Source: Gemmatimonadota bacterium (GTDB lineage: Bacteria; Gemmatimonadota; Gemmatimonadetes; Gemmatimonadales; Gemmatimonadaceae). Taken from it: DNA of 64,000 bases. The first letter of the stretch is position 1; each line of letters begins with the position of its first letter. The notes beneath the pieces were generated by a model. The model did not search any database and was not told the origin of the DNA. It saw nothing but the letters and a program-made list of their open reading frames with translations. Positions 44,456-52,440 of this stretch are shown here, piece after piece. The stretch covers positions 1-64,000 of the forward strand of contig JARIEV010000002.1 of the NCBI GenBank assembly GCA_031127225.1, given 5' to 3'. A program made the position numbers and the translations under genes.

Positions 44456-45559
44456 TCACCCGCGCATGATCGCCATCGCGATTTCCGCCACGATCAGCAG
44501 CACAATCGCGATTTCCAGCGTCTCACTGCGCGAGGCCTGCGCTTCGCTGTTCAGCATGGCGTAGGTCTCACGCAGGATGGCCAGCTTGCGATCGATCCCG
44601 GCGCGCCACGCCCGTCCGCGGAACAGCTCGAGCGCCGCCGAGTACACGCGCGCGAGATACACATCGTCCGTGACCTTGAGCGCATTTTCCACGCGCTCGA
44701 CCAGTTCGGTGGAGTCGGCCACCTGCGCCTGCAGCCGGGAGAGCAGCGCGGCGAAGCGCCGCCCCGGAAACACCGAGCGACGCGCGCGCGCGGCTTCAAT
44801 CGCATCGTACAGGCGCGGCAGTTCGGCATCGAGTTGCGCGTCGTAGTAGCGCAGCTCCAGCAGCTGGGCGTTGGCGAACTCGAGGATGTACTGCAAGTCG
44901 GTGTCCTGCTCCCCGGGCTCGATCACGAGGGCATTCTCCCACGTGAGGATGGCGAGTTCATCGCCGTAGTAGCTGAACCGGTGCGGCAGCAGCTCGCGCC
45001 GCGCCTCGGCACTGAGCGGGCGCGTTTCGTTGAGCAGCAGCGGCGCCACCTCGAGCGCGGCAAGCGCCTCGGGCGACAGCGGCTCGCCCCGCGCGTCCGT
45101 GATGCGCGTGACGCGGAACACCACATAGTCCTCGTGCACCGACGCGATCACCGGCCGCTCGACGGCGGCGTGGATGCGCTCGGCGAGAAGGCGCAAGTGC
45201 TGGCGCGCGACGGCGTCGATCCCCGGGTGATGTTCCAGGTGCTGCCCGAAGGTGGTGAACCGTGCCCAGCTGTCGGCGTCGGGGGCGCGCACACGCACTC
45301 GGATCGAGACCACGCCGAAATCGAAGATCCGCGCGGACACATCGACGTCGCGCGTGACGTTGTCGACGATCAATACGGCCGTGCCAAGCAGGACCGTGAT
45401 CGGCGGATTGCTGATGTGCAGCGCCTGGCCTTCGCCCCGTACGGGGCGGATGCGTTCGGGTGCGCTCGTGGCCAGCAGGTCGAGCGCCCGTTCGAGATCA
45501 ATCGCATACCCGACGTCGAACAGCCGGTACGCAATCGCGGACCCTTGGACGGTAAGCAT
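44456..45559 (-). CDS. RMD1/YagE-like (DUF155) membrane-associated protein
   Basis: A 367-residue protein starting at ATG 45559 (MLTVQGSAIAYRL). The central part (EDYVVFRVTRI, YYGDELAILTWENALVIEP) and C-terminus (helical stretch RKLAILRETYAML then TLEIAIVLLIVAEIAMAIM, a membrane segment) match the plan of the DUF155/RMND1 family: a soluble domain with a C-terminal anchor. Function in bacteria is not known. The longer frame to 45763 overlaps the divergent rhodanese gene and is rejected. Confidence 0.65.
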   Translation of the reverse strand: MLTVQGSAIAYRLFDVGYAIDLERALDLLATSAPERIRPVRGEGQALHISNPPITVLLGTAVLIVDNVTRDVDVSARIFDFGVVSIRVRVRAPDADSWARFTTFGQHLEHHPGIDAVARQHLRLLAERIHAAVERPVIASVHEDYVVFRVTRITDARGEPLSPEALAALEVAPLLLNETRPLSAEARRELLPHRFSYYGDELAILTWENALVIEPGEQDTDLQYILEFANAQLLELRYYDAQLDAELPRLYDAIEAARARRSVFPGRRFAALLSRLQAQVADSTELVERVENALKVTDDVYLARVYSAALELFRGRAWRAGIDRKLAILRETYAMLNSEAQASRSETLEIAIVLLIVAEIAMAIMRG

Positions 45560-45649
45560 GCTGGAATCTAGCGGAGGCCGGCGGGCGAAATGAACGGCCG
45601 CGCCGTATCGCCCCTCCCCCGCCCTGCCTCCGGTCGCTAGCCTCCATAC

Positions 45650-46555
45650 ATGTCTCCGATCTCCGCACTCCCCGGGCTTCCCGATCCCCGTGTGGCCGCC
45701 AAGGGCTACGCGCACGCCAACCGTCTCGTCAGTACCGAGTGGCTGGCGGCGCACCTCGATCACCCCACGCTACGGCTGCTGGAGTGCAACGAAGACGTGC
45801 TGCTGTACAGCGTGGAGCACATCCCCGGCGCGCAGCAGCTCGACTGGCACGTGGATCTCAACGATCAGGTGGAGCGCGACTACATCGGGCGCGCTGCGTT
45901 CCAGTCGCTGCTGCGGGCCAAGGGGATCGACGAGCACACCACGGTGGTGTTCTACGGCGACAAGAACAACTGGTGGGCCACCTACGCGTTCTGGGTGTTC
46001 CAGCTGTATGGATTCGACAACGCCGTGGTGCTCGACGGCGGCCGGGCCAAGTGGATCGCGGAAGATCGGCCCACCACCACCGCGGTGCCGACGTTCCCGC
46101 CCACCGCGTACGATGCGCCGACGCGCAACGACGGCACCATCCGCGCGTTCATTGAGGACACCCGCGCGCACATGCAGGCCGGCCAGCCGATGATCGACGT
46201 GCGCTCGCCGCAGGAGTACACCGGCGAGAAGCTGCATATGCCCGACTATCCGCAGGAAGGCACACTGCGCGGCGGACACATTCCCGGCGCGCGCAGCGTG
46301 CCGTGGGCACGCGCCGCGGCCGCCGACGGATCATTCCGGAGCGCGGAGGAACTGCGCGCGATCTACGAAGGAGAACTCGGCCTCACACCGGGGGATGACG
46401 TGGTGACGTACTGCCGGATCGGCGAACGCTCATCGCACACGTGGTTCGTGCTGACATATCTGCTGGGCTTCGAGAAGGTGCGCAACTACGACGGGTCGTG
46501 GACGGAGTGGGGTAATGCCGTCCGCGCCCCCATACGCCAAGGAGAGAACGCCTGA
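45650..46555 (+). CDS. Sulfurtransferase with two rhodanese domains
   Basis: A 301-residue protein of thiosulfate/3-mercaptopyruvate sulfurtransferase type. The N-terminal (about 20-150) inactive domain has [11 protein letters not shown] and [10 protein letters not shown]. The C-terminal active domain has [25 protein letters not shown], and [14 protein letters not shown] with the active Cys as first residue of the CRIGERS loop. The stop overlaps the start of the OsmC gene (TGATG), so they are coupled. The CRIGERS loop sits nearer thiosulfate-type enzymes (CRxGxR) than CG(S/T)GVT mercaptopyruvate types. Confidence 0.9.
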   Translation: MSPISALPGLPDPRVAAKGYAHANRLVSTEWLAAHLDHPTLRLLECNEDVLLYSVEHIPGAQQLDWHVDLNDQVERDYIGRAAFQSLLRAKGIDEHTTVVFYGDKNNWWATYAFWVFQLYGFDNAVVLDGGRAKWIAEDRPTTTAVPTFPPTAYDAPTRNDGTIRAFIEDTRAHMQAGQPMIDVRSPQEYTGEKLHMPDYPQEGTLRGGHIPGARSVPWARAAAADGSFRSAEELRAIYEGELGLTPGDDVVTYCRIGERSSHTWFVLTYLLGFEKVRNYDGSWTEWGNAVRAPIRQGENA

Positions 46556-47022
46556 TGAGCGCAGAGCAACTGAAGGACACCGTGGCCATGCCGGTGATCG
46601 GCAAGCCGCCCGCCGCCGTGCAGGTCACGTGGGCCGGCGATCATCTGTTCGACGGCGCACGCCTCTCCGGCGGCCCGTCCATCCGACTGGACTCATCGGG
46701 CAAGCAGGGGCCGTCGCCGGTGGATGCGCTGCTGTGTGCGCTGGCGAGCTGCACCGGCGTAGATGTGGTGGACATCCTCGCCAAACGCCGCACGCCGCTC
46801 AGCGCGTTCTCGGTCGATGTGGTCGGTGAACGGTCGCCGGGGACCCCCGGGCGCCTCACGAAGATTCACCTGGAGTACCGCATGATCGGCGCCGACGTGG
46901 AGCGCGCGCACGCCGAACGCGCGATCGAACTGGCGGTCACCAAGTACTGCTCGGTGCGTGATTCGCTGGACCCGAACATGCCCGTGACGTGGGCGCTGGA
47001 GTTGAACGGGTCGCGTGAGTAG
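46555..47022 (+). CDS. OsmC-family protein
   Basis: A 155-residue protein of the OsmC/Ohr peroxide-protection family: PSPVDALLCALASCTGVDVVDIL with the first catalytic Cys, and the second in VTKYCSVRDSLD. Both cysteines are present, so it may reduce organic peroxides, or belong to the broader YhfA-like group. It is translationally coupled to the rhodanese gene, which hints at sulfur chemistry. It is followed by palindromic repeat copy B. Confidence 0.88.
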   Translation: MSAEQLKDTVAMPVIGKPPAAVQVTWAGDHLFDGARLSGGPSIRLDSSGKQGPSPVDALLCALASCTGVDVVDILAKRRTPLSAFSVDVVGERSPGTPGRLTKIHLEYRMIGADVERAHAERAIELAVTKYCSVRDSLDPNMPVTWALELNGSRE

Positions 47023-47030
47023 CAGACCGG

Positions 47031-47159
47031 AACTGCCAACGGCTTAGGGGGCAGGAGGGAGGGTCTTAGGAAGGAGGACGCAGGACAGCGCACTCGCGCG
47101 GTTTCTCTGCTCACTCCTCCCTGTCACCCTCCCTCCTGCCCCCTAAGCTGTTGGCAGTT
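47031..47159. repeat. Large palindromic repeat, copy B
   Basis: The arms 47031-47064 and 47126-47159 pair over 34 bases with a single G-U; outer words are AACTGCCAAC and GTTGGCAGTT. The interior holds a second GGAAGGAGG/CTCCTCC hairpin. The right arm reads CACCCTCCCTCCTGCCCCCT, related to copies A and C. It lies between the OsmC gene and the convergent M24 gene. Confidence 0.93.
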
Positions 47160-47165
47160 CAGAGT

Positions 47166-47190
47166 GCCCCCTCGGCCGTTGGCAGTTGCC
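47166..47190. repeat. Remnant of another palindrome right end
   Basis: CCCCTCGGCCGTTGGCAGTT here resembles the outer right end of copy C (CTCCCTCGGCAGTTGGCAGT) and repeats TTGGCAGTT from 47151. It looks like a truncated second copy in tandem. Confidence 0.6.
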
Positions 47191-47194
47191 GTCC

Positions 47195-48526
47195 CTACTT
47201 AATTACCCACACCCGCTCATTCACCGGGTACAGCCACTCCACACCGCGCTCGGTCACGATCGCGTTGTCTTCGAGCGGAATGCGCACTTTCGCGCCGCCC
47301 CAGTCGGGGTTGGGCGTCCACGCGAACAGCTCGATCGAGAACGGGTTGTACGGTTGAATCGCGAACGTCATCTGACGCGGGTTGAAGGTCGCGATCGACG
47401 GGCCGGCCCCGTGGCCGCGGTCGCCCACCGAGTGGCAGCCGAACATGACCTCCACCTGTCCGTCGTTGGTGACCTCGTTGAACGTGCCCTGCATCCGGAA
47501 CCCTGATTTCGTGATCTCGGTCTTCAGTTGCTCGACCATGTCGCCAGCCGTCGGCCCCGGACGGATCGTGCGACGAATCACGTCGCGCACCTTCAGCGCA
47601 TTGTCGAACGCGGTTTGAATGCCCTTGGGGACGGTCGTCTCACCCGGCTTGAGCACATACGCCATGCGCTTCACATCGGTCCACACGTTCAGGTAGCCCA
47701 CGCCCCAATCGATGATCAGCAGATCGCCGCGCTGAATAATGCGATCGGTGCTCGTGGCCTCGATCCCCTTCGGGCCGGTGATGTACACCGACGGCATGTC
47801 AAACGACGAACCCAGCGCGCGCTGCTGCAGCTGATCCATCATCCACCACGCCACATCTTCCAACGTGGTCACACCGGGCGTGATCACTTCGTTGCTCAGC
47901 GCGCGCTGCGCGATGCGACGCGAGATCTCTCCGGCTTCGCCGAGCGCGACGAGCTGCGAAGCGGTGAACCCCGAGCGGTAATCGCTCACGACTTTTTCCG
48001 CCGAGACCACGCGTGACGCGTACTCGGGGCCGATCTCCTTGATCAGCCGGTCGTACGAGGTCTTCGACAACCCGTCGGCGGCCCCGACTTCGTCGGACAT
48101 GTTGAGCGCGATTTTCTTCGGATTGCGCTCGGCGATGAACGCCTTGAGCGGGGCGAAGCCGCGCACGATGTCGTACACCTTGCACTGCTCCAGCAGGTAG
48201 CCACTCACCCCCAGCGCCGCCCGCTCGATCCGGTCACCACCGCGGTCGGTGAAGATGTAGTAGCCCACGCTCCCCACGTAGCCGCGCCCCAGATCCTCGT
48301 ACATGGGATCGAACTGATTCTCCTTCTGCATCACGATCCACATGTCCACGCCATTCTCGCGCATGGCGCGCGGCAGGATCTTTTCGAACTTGTCCTTGCG
48401 GATCTGGCACTGACGTTCCCATCGGACGCGCGCCGGTTCGGCGGGGGCCTGGGCGGAGAGGGCGGGGGCGCTGAGGGCGGAGGCGCTCAGAGCGAGCGCC
48501 GCGGCGATGAGGCGGAATGACGGCAT
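47195..48526 (-). CDS. Exported M24-family metallopeptidase (aminopeptidase P-like)
   Basis: A 443-residue protein with signal peptide (MPSFRLIAAALALSASALSAPALSAQ), unusual for M24 enzymes, which are mostly cytoplasmic. The pita-bread domain shows IIDWGVGYLNVWTDVKR (two Asp), HSVGDRGHGAGPS (His), IELFAWTPN (Glu) and VTERGVEWLY (Glu), so the metal site is complete. The N-terminal creatinase-like domain is present. It likely trims peptides ending X-Pro in the periplasm. Its 3' end faces repeat B, and repeat C lies just upstream of its start. Confidence 0.9.
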   Translation of the reverse strand: MPSFRLIAAALALSASALSAPALSAQAPAEPARVRWERQCQIRKDKFEKILPRAMRENGVDMWIVMQKENQFDPMYEDLGRGYVGSVGYYIFTDRGGDRIERAALGVSGYLLEQCKVYDIVRGFAPLKAFIAERNPKKIALNMSDEVGAADGLSKTSYDRLIKEIGPEYASRVVSAEKVVSDYRSGFTASQLVALGEAGEISRRIAQRALSNEVITPGVTTLEDVAWWMMDQLQQRALGSSFDMPSVYITGPKGIEATSTDRIIQRGDLLIIDWGVGYLNVWTDVKRMAYVLKPGETTVPKGIQTAFDNALKVRDVIRRTIRPGPTAGDMVEQLKTEITKSGFRMQGTFNEVTNDGQVEVMFGCHSVGDRGHGAGPSIATFNPRQMTFAIQPYNPFSIELFAWTPNPDWGGAKVRIPLEDNAIVTERGVEWLYPVNERVWVIK

Positions 48527-48570
48527 GGGGGCGGGTTGGGGGGCGGTGCGGTAGTATGCCGCCGGATTTG

Positions 48571-48687
48571 GGAACTGCCAACTGTTTAGGCAGCAGGGGG
48601 AGCCTGTCAGGAAGGAGGGTGCAGGATCATTCCTGCATTCTCCACCCTGATACCCTCCCTCCTGCTCCCTCGGCAGTTGGCAGTTCC
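48571..48687. repeat. Large palindromic repeat, copy C (imperfect arms)
   Basis: The outer arms GGAACTGCCAACT (48571-48583) and AGTTGGCAGTTCC (48675-48687) are perfect. The inner arms are less well paired. The right arm CTGATACCCTCCCTCCTGC at 48647-48665 is nearly identical to copy A. It separates the M24 gene from a minus-strand membrane-protein gene. Confidence 0.9.
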
Positions 48688-48690
48688 GGG

Positions 48691-49398
48691 TTACCGCTCG
48701 TACCGCGGCACCGCCACCTGCTCCCCGTGCGCCTGCGGCACCGGAATCGGCTCCGCCGGGCCGGCCCCCAGGCTCTTCCCCTTGTCGGACATCACGCGGG
48801 TGAGGAAGCGCTGCCCCTCGCCGATGCGCTCCACCTCGATCGCGATCGATTCCATCGTATGGCCCATCGCCTCCAGCCGGTCGGCCAGCCCGTGCGGGAC
48901 CGCGGTCGCCACCGGGGCCCCTCGCTTCCAGATGCGCCGTGCGTAGGCAATGGCGATCGGGGCGAGCACAAACAGCGTGAAGACAATGGGAATGGCGACG
49001 ATTTCGTCAGGCGGCCCGTTATTGCTCCGGATCGGCTCAACAGTGGCGCCGGGGAGCGCCGCCGCCTGGGCCACGGCGGCGTCCGCTTGCGCGAGTTGCT
49101 GTTCGAGCGACGCGATACGTGCATCGACCTGCGTCAGACGCGCCTCGAGGCCAGCGCGGTCGGCCGGCGCGAGGGCGGCGCCGTCGTCCCCCTGCAGCTG
49201 CCTGCTCAGCTCCTGCCGCTGCTCCTCCAGCCGCGCTTTCTGGCTCCGGAGCTCACGGCGCTGGGCGACCACGCCTTGATAGACCTCGGCCGGCGCCCCC
49301 TGAATCAGCCCCGTCGGCGCCTGCACCGAAAACGCGGTGGGCGACGCGGGCGCGGCAGCGGGCGCGGCAGCGGGCGGGGGACCGGACGGTTGTGACAT
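48691..49398 (-). CDS. Single-span membrane protein with coiled coil, function unknown
   Basis: A 235-residue protein. The N-terminus is rich in Ala and Pro (about 1-40). Residues about 42-110 form a charged heptad-like coiled coil (RRELRSQKARLEEQRQELS...). A membrane helix follows (VAIPIVFTLFVLAPIAIAY), then the cytoplasmic tail DRLEAMGHTMESIAIEVERI...GQRFLTRVMSD. This tail resembles the C-terminus of many uncharacterised Gemmatimonadota proteins as far as I recall; no function is known. Confidence 0.6.
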   Translation of the reverse strand: MSQPSGPPPAAAPAAAPASPTAFSVQAPTGLIQGAPAEVYQGVVAQRRELRSQKARLEEQRQELSRQLQGDDGAALAPADRAGLEARLTQVDARIASLEQQLAQADAAVAQAAALPGATVEPIRSNNGPPDEIVAIPIVFTLFVLAPIAIAYARRIWKRGAPVATAVPHGLADRLEAMGHTMESIAIEVERIGEGQRFLTRVMSDKGKSLGAGPAEPIPVPQAHGEQVAVPRYER

Positions 49399-49750
49399 GG
49401 GGGGATCGGCGAAAAAGGGATGGGCGCCGCGCGAACGCGGAATCTGGGGCGAGACGGGGTTGTACGCCGCACGGCCGTGGCGGTTTCAATCGGCGCGGCG
49501 CGGTGCGCCGTTCCCGAGCGATTATTGCGAATAGTCTCTCAACAGCGCCCGAAATGGCAGCAAGGCGCCCGACACCGCTTGACCTGCCCCCCCGAAGCTG
49601 CCATTCATTCATGCTTGCCGAAACAGGCAACCGTATCGCGTGGATGTGCCTCACGGCCCACCCTTAAGGCTCCCCCGGGACGCCCCGTCGATCGGACCCC
49701 CATTTAGAAACGCGCCCCCGCCGGAAATGGTGGCGCATGCTGGAGTGACC
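49399..49750. other. Intergenic region without a recognised gene, upstream of rpmE2
   Basis: 352 bases. It holds an imperfect dyad ATTATTGCGAATAGT (49521-49535). It shares TTATTGCGA with the region in front of the ZIP-permease gene at 54.35 kb, and has a weak TTGACC element at about 49579. Nothing else is clear. Confidence 0.45.
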
Positions 49751-49993
49751 ATGAAGGAAGGCATTCATCCGCCGTACCATTCGGTGGTGTTCAAGGATTC
49801 GTCCACGGGCGCGACGATCATCACGCGCTCCACGATGACGAGCGAGCAGAAGATCAAGATGGACGACGGGAACGAGTATCCCCTGATCCTGCTCGAAATC
49901 ACCGCCGATTCGCATCCGTTCTACACGGGCACGCAGCGCCTCATCGACACGCAGGGTCGCGTCGACAAGTTCAAGAAGCGCTACAACCGCTAA
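49751..49993 (+). CDS. rpmE2: 50S ribosomal protein L31 type B
   Basis: An 80-residue large-subunit protein starting at ATG 49751 ([19 protein letters not shown]). It carries no CxxC zinc-binding pair, as expected for the type B (YkgM-like) form that replaces zinc-binding L31 when zinc is scarce in some bacteria. [20 protein letters not shown] is the family signature. A clear terminator follows. Confidence 0.93.
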   Translation: MKEGIHPPYHSVVFKDSSTGATIITRSTMTSEQKIKMDDGNEYPLILLEITADSHPFYTGTQRLIDTQGRVDKFKKRYNR

Positions 49994-50013
49994 ACACGGC
50001 ATGTGGTACGGAG

Positions 50014-50046
50014 AAGCCCGCGAGCAGTGCTCGCGGGCTTTTTTCG
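50014..50046 (+). terminator. Rho-independent terminator after rpmE2
   Basis: A GC-rich stem (AAGCCCGCGAGC with GCTCGCGGGCTT) followed by six T residues, 20 bases after the stop. The clearest factor-independent terminator in this part of the window. Confidence 0.92.
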
Positions 50047-50081
50047 TGCGCGGCTGATCTCGGCTGGCCGAGGTCCTTGGC

Positions 50082-50918
50082 TTATTCCCCCGGCGGATCC
50101 ATCCCCGTCATCCAGGCCGTGACCGCCAGCACCACGGCCGCCAAAATGACCTCCCGCTGCACCACCCGCCGCACCGGGACGCCCCCGGCCCCGAGACGTT
50201 GGCGCTGCGTGTAGCCCACGGCGAGCACCACCGACACCAACGCCATCTTGAGCAGCAGCAGCTGCCCGTACTCACTGGCCAACAGCGCCGCGGGCCCGCT
50301 CGCACCGACGCGGCGCCACGCGCTCCCCACGCCGGACAGCACGACGATCGGGGCCACGACCGTCGCGGTCCGGCTGAACGCACGCCACACGCCTGCGGTC
50401 GCAGCTGCGGTCGCCCCGCCATCGCCGACCCCTGAGAGCACCAGCAACGTCAGCGCACCGATCCACGCACCCATACCCGCCACGTGCGCGGCATCGAGCA
50501 CCCGCGAGACCAACGGCCACTGCTCATCGGCGGCGGCGTGCCCGAGCCCGCCCATGGCCACCGCGACGCCAAGCGCCGACAGCCGCAGCGCCCACGCCGC
50601 AGCGCGCGAGGCGCGCCACGGGAGTGCGACACCAGCCGGCAGGCACGCCATCGCCAGCCACGTCCAACCGCGTCCCCACGTGGTGTCCCGCAGCAGCCCG
50701 GGGAGATCGGCGGCCGCCAGTTCGAGGGCCTGCTGCTGCTGCAGTAGCAGTGCGAGCGGCGCGAGGATCAGCGCGAGGGCACCGGTCCAGAGGGCGGCGC
50801 GCACGGCGCGCGGCGTGTCACCGCCGTCGCGATCGAGCAGCGTGAGCGTGCCGCGCCCGATCGCCAGCGTCGTTCCAAGGTAGAGGAATCCCCGGGCAAG
50901 CGGTGCGGTGAACTCCAT
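50082..50918 (-). CDS. copD: CopD-family copper resistance membrane protein
   Basis: A 278-residue inner-membrane protein with about eight hydrophobic segments. Typical CopD features: RVLDAAHVAGMGAWIGALTLLVL (His and Trp region) and LLASEYGQLLLLKMALVSVVLAVGY. It probably moves copper from CopC across the inner membrane. It lies 12 bases downstream of copC on the minus strand. Confidence 0.88.
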   Translation of the reverse strand: MEFTAPLARGFLYLGTTLAIGRGTLTLLDRDGGDTPRAVRAALWTGALALILAPLALLLQQQQALELAAADLPGLLRDTTWGRGWTWLAMACLPAGVALPWRASRAAAWALRLSALGVAVAMGGLGHAAADEQWPLVSRVLDAAHVAGMGAWIGALTLLVLSGVGDGGATAAATAGVWRAFSRTATVVAPIVVLSGVGSAWRRVGASGPAALLASEYGQLLLLKMALVSVVLAVGYTQRQRLGAGGVPVRRVVQREVILAAVVLAVTAWMTGMDPPGE

Positions 50919-50930
50919 GTGACGATCGCT

Positions 50931-51326
50931 TTACTTGGCGGCGCCGACGCGGAACCCGAACGTCCCCTTCACGACATGGCCGTCCTTCGACATGGTACGC
51001 CACGACACCACGTACCCACCGGCATCGAGTACGGTGGTCACGTCGGCGCGCAACACCTTCGGGGCCGTCGGTTCGCGACGCAGTGCGCCAAGCGCGATCG
51101 GTGCCCCGCCCTGCTTGGCCAGCGTGAGCTTGGCACCGGTGAGCTCGACGGCCTCGCTGAGTTCGATCGTGATCTTTTCGGGCGACGCCGCCAGCACGGC
51201 GTCAGCCGCAGGAACGGTGCGCACGAGTTTGAGATGCCGCATCACGGCACCCGAGGCGAGGACGGGAAGACCAACGGCCATCACGGCCACGAGCGCGGTT
51301 GGTCGAAGCAGCGAGCGAATCGTCAC
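50931..51326 (-). CDS. copC: CopC-family periplasmic copper-binding protein
   Basis: A 131-residue exported protein: signal PTALVAVMAVGLPVLASGA. The CopC domain shows RHLKLVRTVPAADAVL, EKITIELSEAVEL and the C-terminal SKDGHVVKGTFGFRV, the usual Cu(II) ligands being the N-terminal His, an Asp and the His of DGHVV. The N-terminal His here is preceded by several residues (AVMRH) instead of sitting directly at the cleavage site, unless cleavage occurs later. That may alter the Cu(II) site. Located between copD and the COG0523 GTPase. Confidence 0.85.
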   Translation of the reverse strand: MTIRSLLRPTALVAVMAVGLPVLASGAVMRHLKLVRTVPAADAVLAASPEKITIELSEAVELTGAKLTLAKQGGAPIALGALRREPTAPKVLRADVTTVLDAGGYVVSWRTMSKDGHVVKGTFGFRVGAAK

Positions 51327-51429
51327 GAGAGGACTCCGGAAGCGGGGAGGACAGCACGCACCAATCTGCTACACCGGAGCGTACAGAGACATCCCGGGGC
51401 GGCGCGAAGCGGTCCGCTGCACGGTCGGT

Positions 51430-52401
51430 TCACGCCAACGCCGCAATCCGCGCCGCAATCTCCCCGACGTCCATCCCGACCCCGATGAACAACGCGGTGG
51501 CTTCGGCGTCGGCGTGCGGCCGCGAATGGTCGAGCTGCACCGTCCGTCGTCCGGGGACGCGGTTCCACACGAACATATCGGCGGGACGGTCGGCAAACCG
51601 CACGAGCCCCTTGGCGCGGACCACGGATTCCGGGAGCGCCTGTACGAACGCCAGAAACGGGGCGCGCGAGACCAGCGGGGGGAGCGCCAGGGCGATGCTC
51701 CCGAACGGATGCACGTGCCCCGCCCCATGCCGATGCGGAGCGATGCCCGGCCTGGCATCATCCAACGGGCCAGCCCCCAACGGGTCAGCCCCCAACGGAT
51801 CGCGGCGCGCCACCTCGCGCGTCGCGTCGGCCAAGGCGTGCAGCGTGGCGGCGAAGTCCACCGGCGTGGTGAACGTGGCGCGCGCATTCACGGCGCCAAC
51901 GCGCTGCTCCACGGTGCGACGGCGATCGGCCGAGAGCTTCTCCGTCCAGTTGAGATGCACGTGCGTGGCCGTGGTGGTCTGCGCGACTTCGAGGCCGTTG
52001 TTCCACCACCGCTTCTGCCAGCGGGCGGCGTCAATCACGGTGAGCTGCAGGGGCAGCGTGAACTGCGTGAGCGTGGTGTCGGTGGTGAGATAGCCCAACA
52101 GCTCGTCGGTTTCGGTGGCCCCGTTGGCCTCGATCAGCATGACGCTGCCCGGATCCGGCGGCACCGCCTGCAAGGTGTCGAGCAGTTCGCGCAGTGAGCC
52201 GCAGCATACACACTCCCCGTTCAGCGGCGTCACCAACGCGTCCAACTCCGCGAGCCGCGCCGCATCGATCCGCGCATTCTCGAAGTCGTTGAGCACCACC
52301 CGCACGCGCACGCCGCGGTCGAGCAGGAGCGGGATGAGCGTGGTGAGAAAGCGGGTCTTCCCGGCGCCCAGAAATCCGGCCATCAGCACGAGTGGCATCA
52401 T
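51430..52401 (-). CDS. COG0523 (CobW/ZigA-like) GTP-binding metallochaperone
   Basis: A 323-residue G3E-type P-loop GTPase: Walker A MAGFLGAGKTRF (Gly9-Thr16) and the COG0523 signature GECVCCGSL (Cys64, Cys66, Cys67), a metal-binding CxCC. The nucleotide-base motif NKxD is not seen at its usual place; HLNWTEKLSAD occupies the region. A short His/Gly stretch (APHRHGAGHVHPFG) and the C-terminal CobW domain follow. Such proteins load zinc or cobalt into client enzymes. It lies between the ZIP-permease gene and copC. Confidence 0.88.
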   Translation of the reverse strand: MMPLVLMAGFLGAGKTRFLTTLIPLLLDRGVRVRVVLNDFENARIDAARLAELDALVTPLNGECVCCGSLRELLDTLQAVPPDPGSVMLIEANGATETDELLGYLTTDTTLTQFTLPLQLTVIDAARWQKRWWNNGLEVAQTTTATHVHLNWTEKLSADRRRTVEQRVGAVNARATFTTPVDFAATLHALADATREVARRDPLGADPLGAGPLDDARPGIAPHRHGAGHVHPFGSIALALPPLVSRAPFLAFVQALPESVVRAKGLVRFADRPADMFVWNRVPGRRTVQLDHSRPHADAEATALFIGVGMDVGEIAARIAALA

Positions 52402-52440
52402 GCAGTACGATCCGTGAGCATCACGTTGGCATCACGGGCG

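Noticed and set aside
49521-49535. Possible zinc-repressor (Zur) site upstream of rpmE2
   Set aside because: A near-palindrome exists but it is about 215 bases from the start and does not match a known Zur consensus; kept only as a weak observation.
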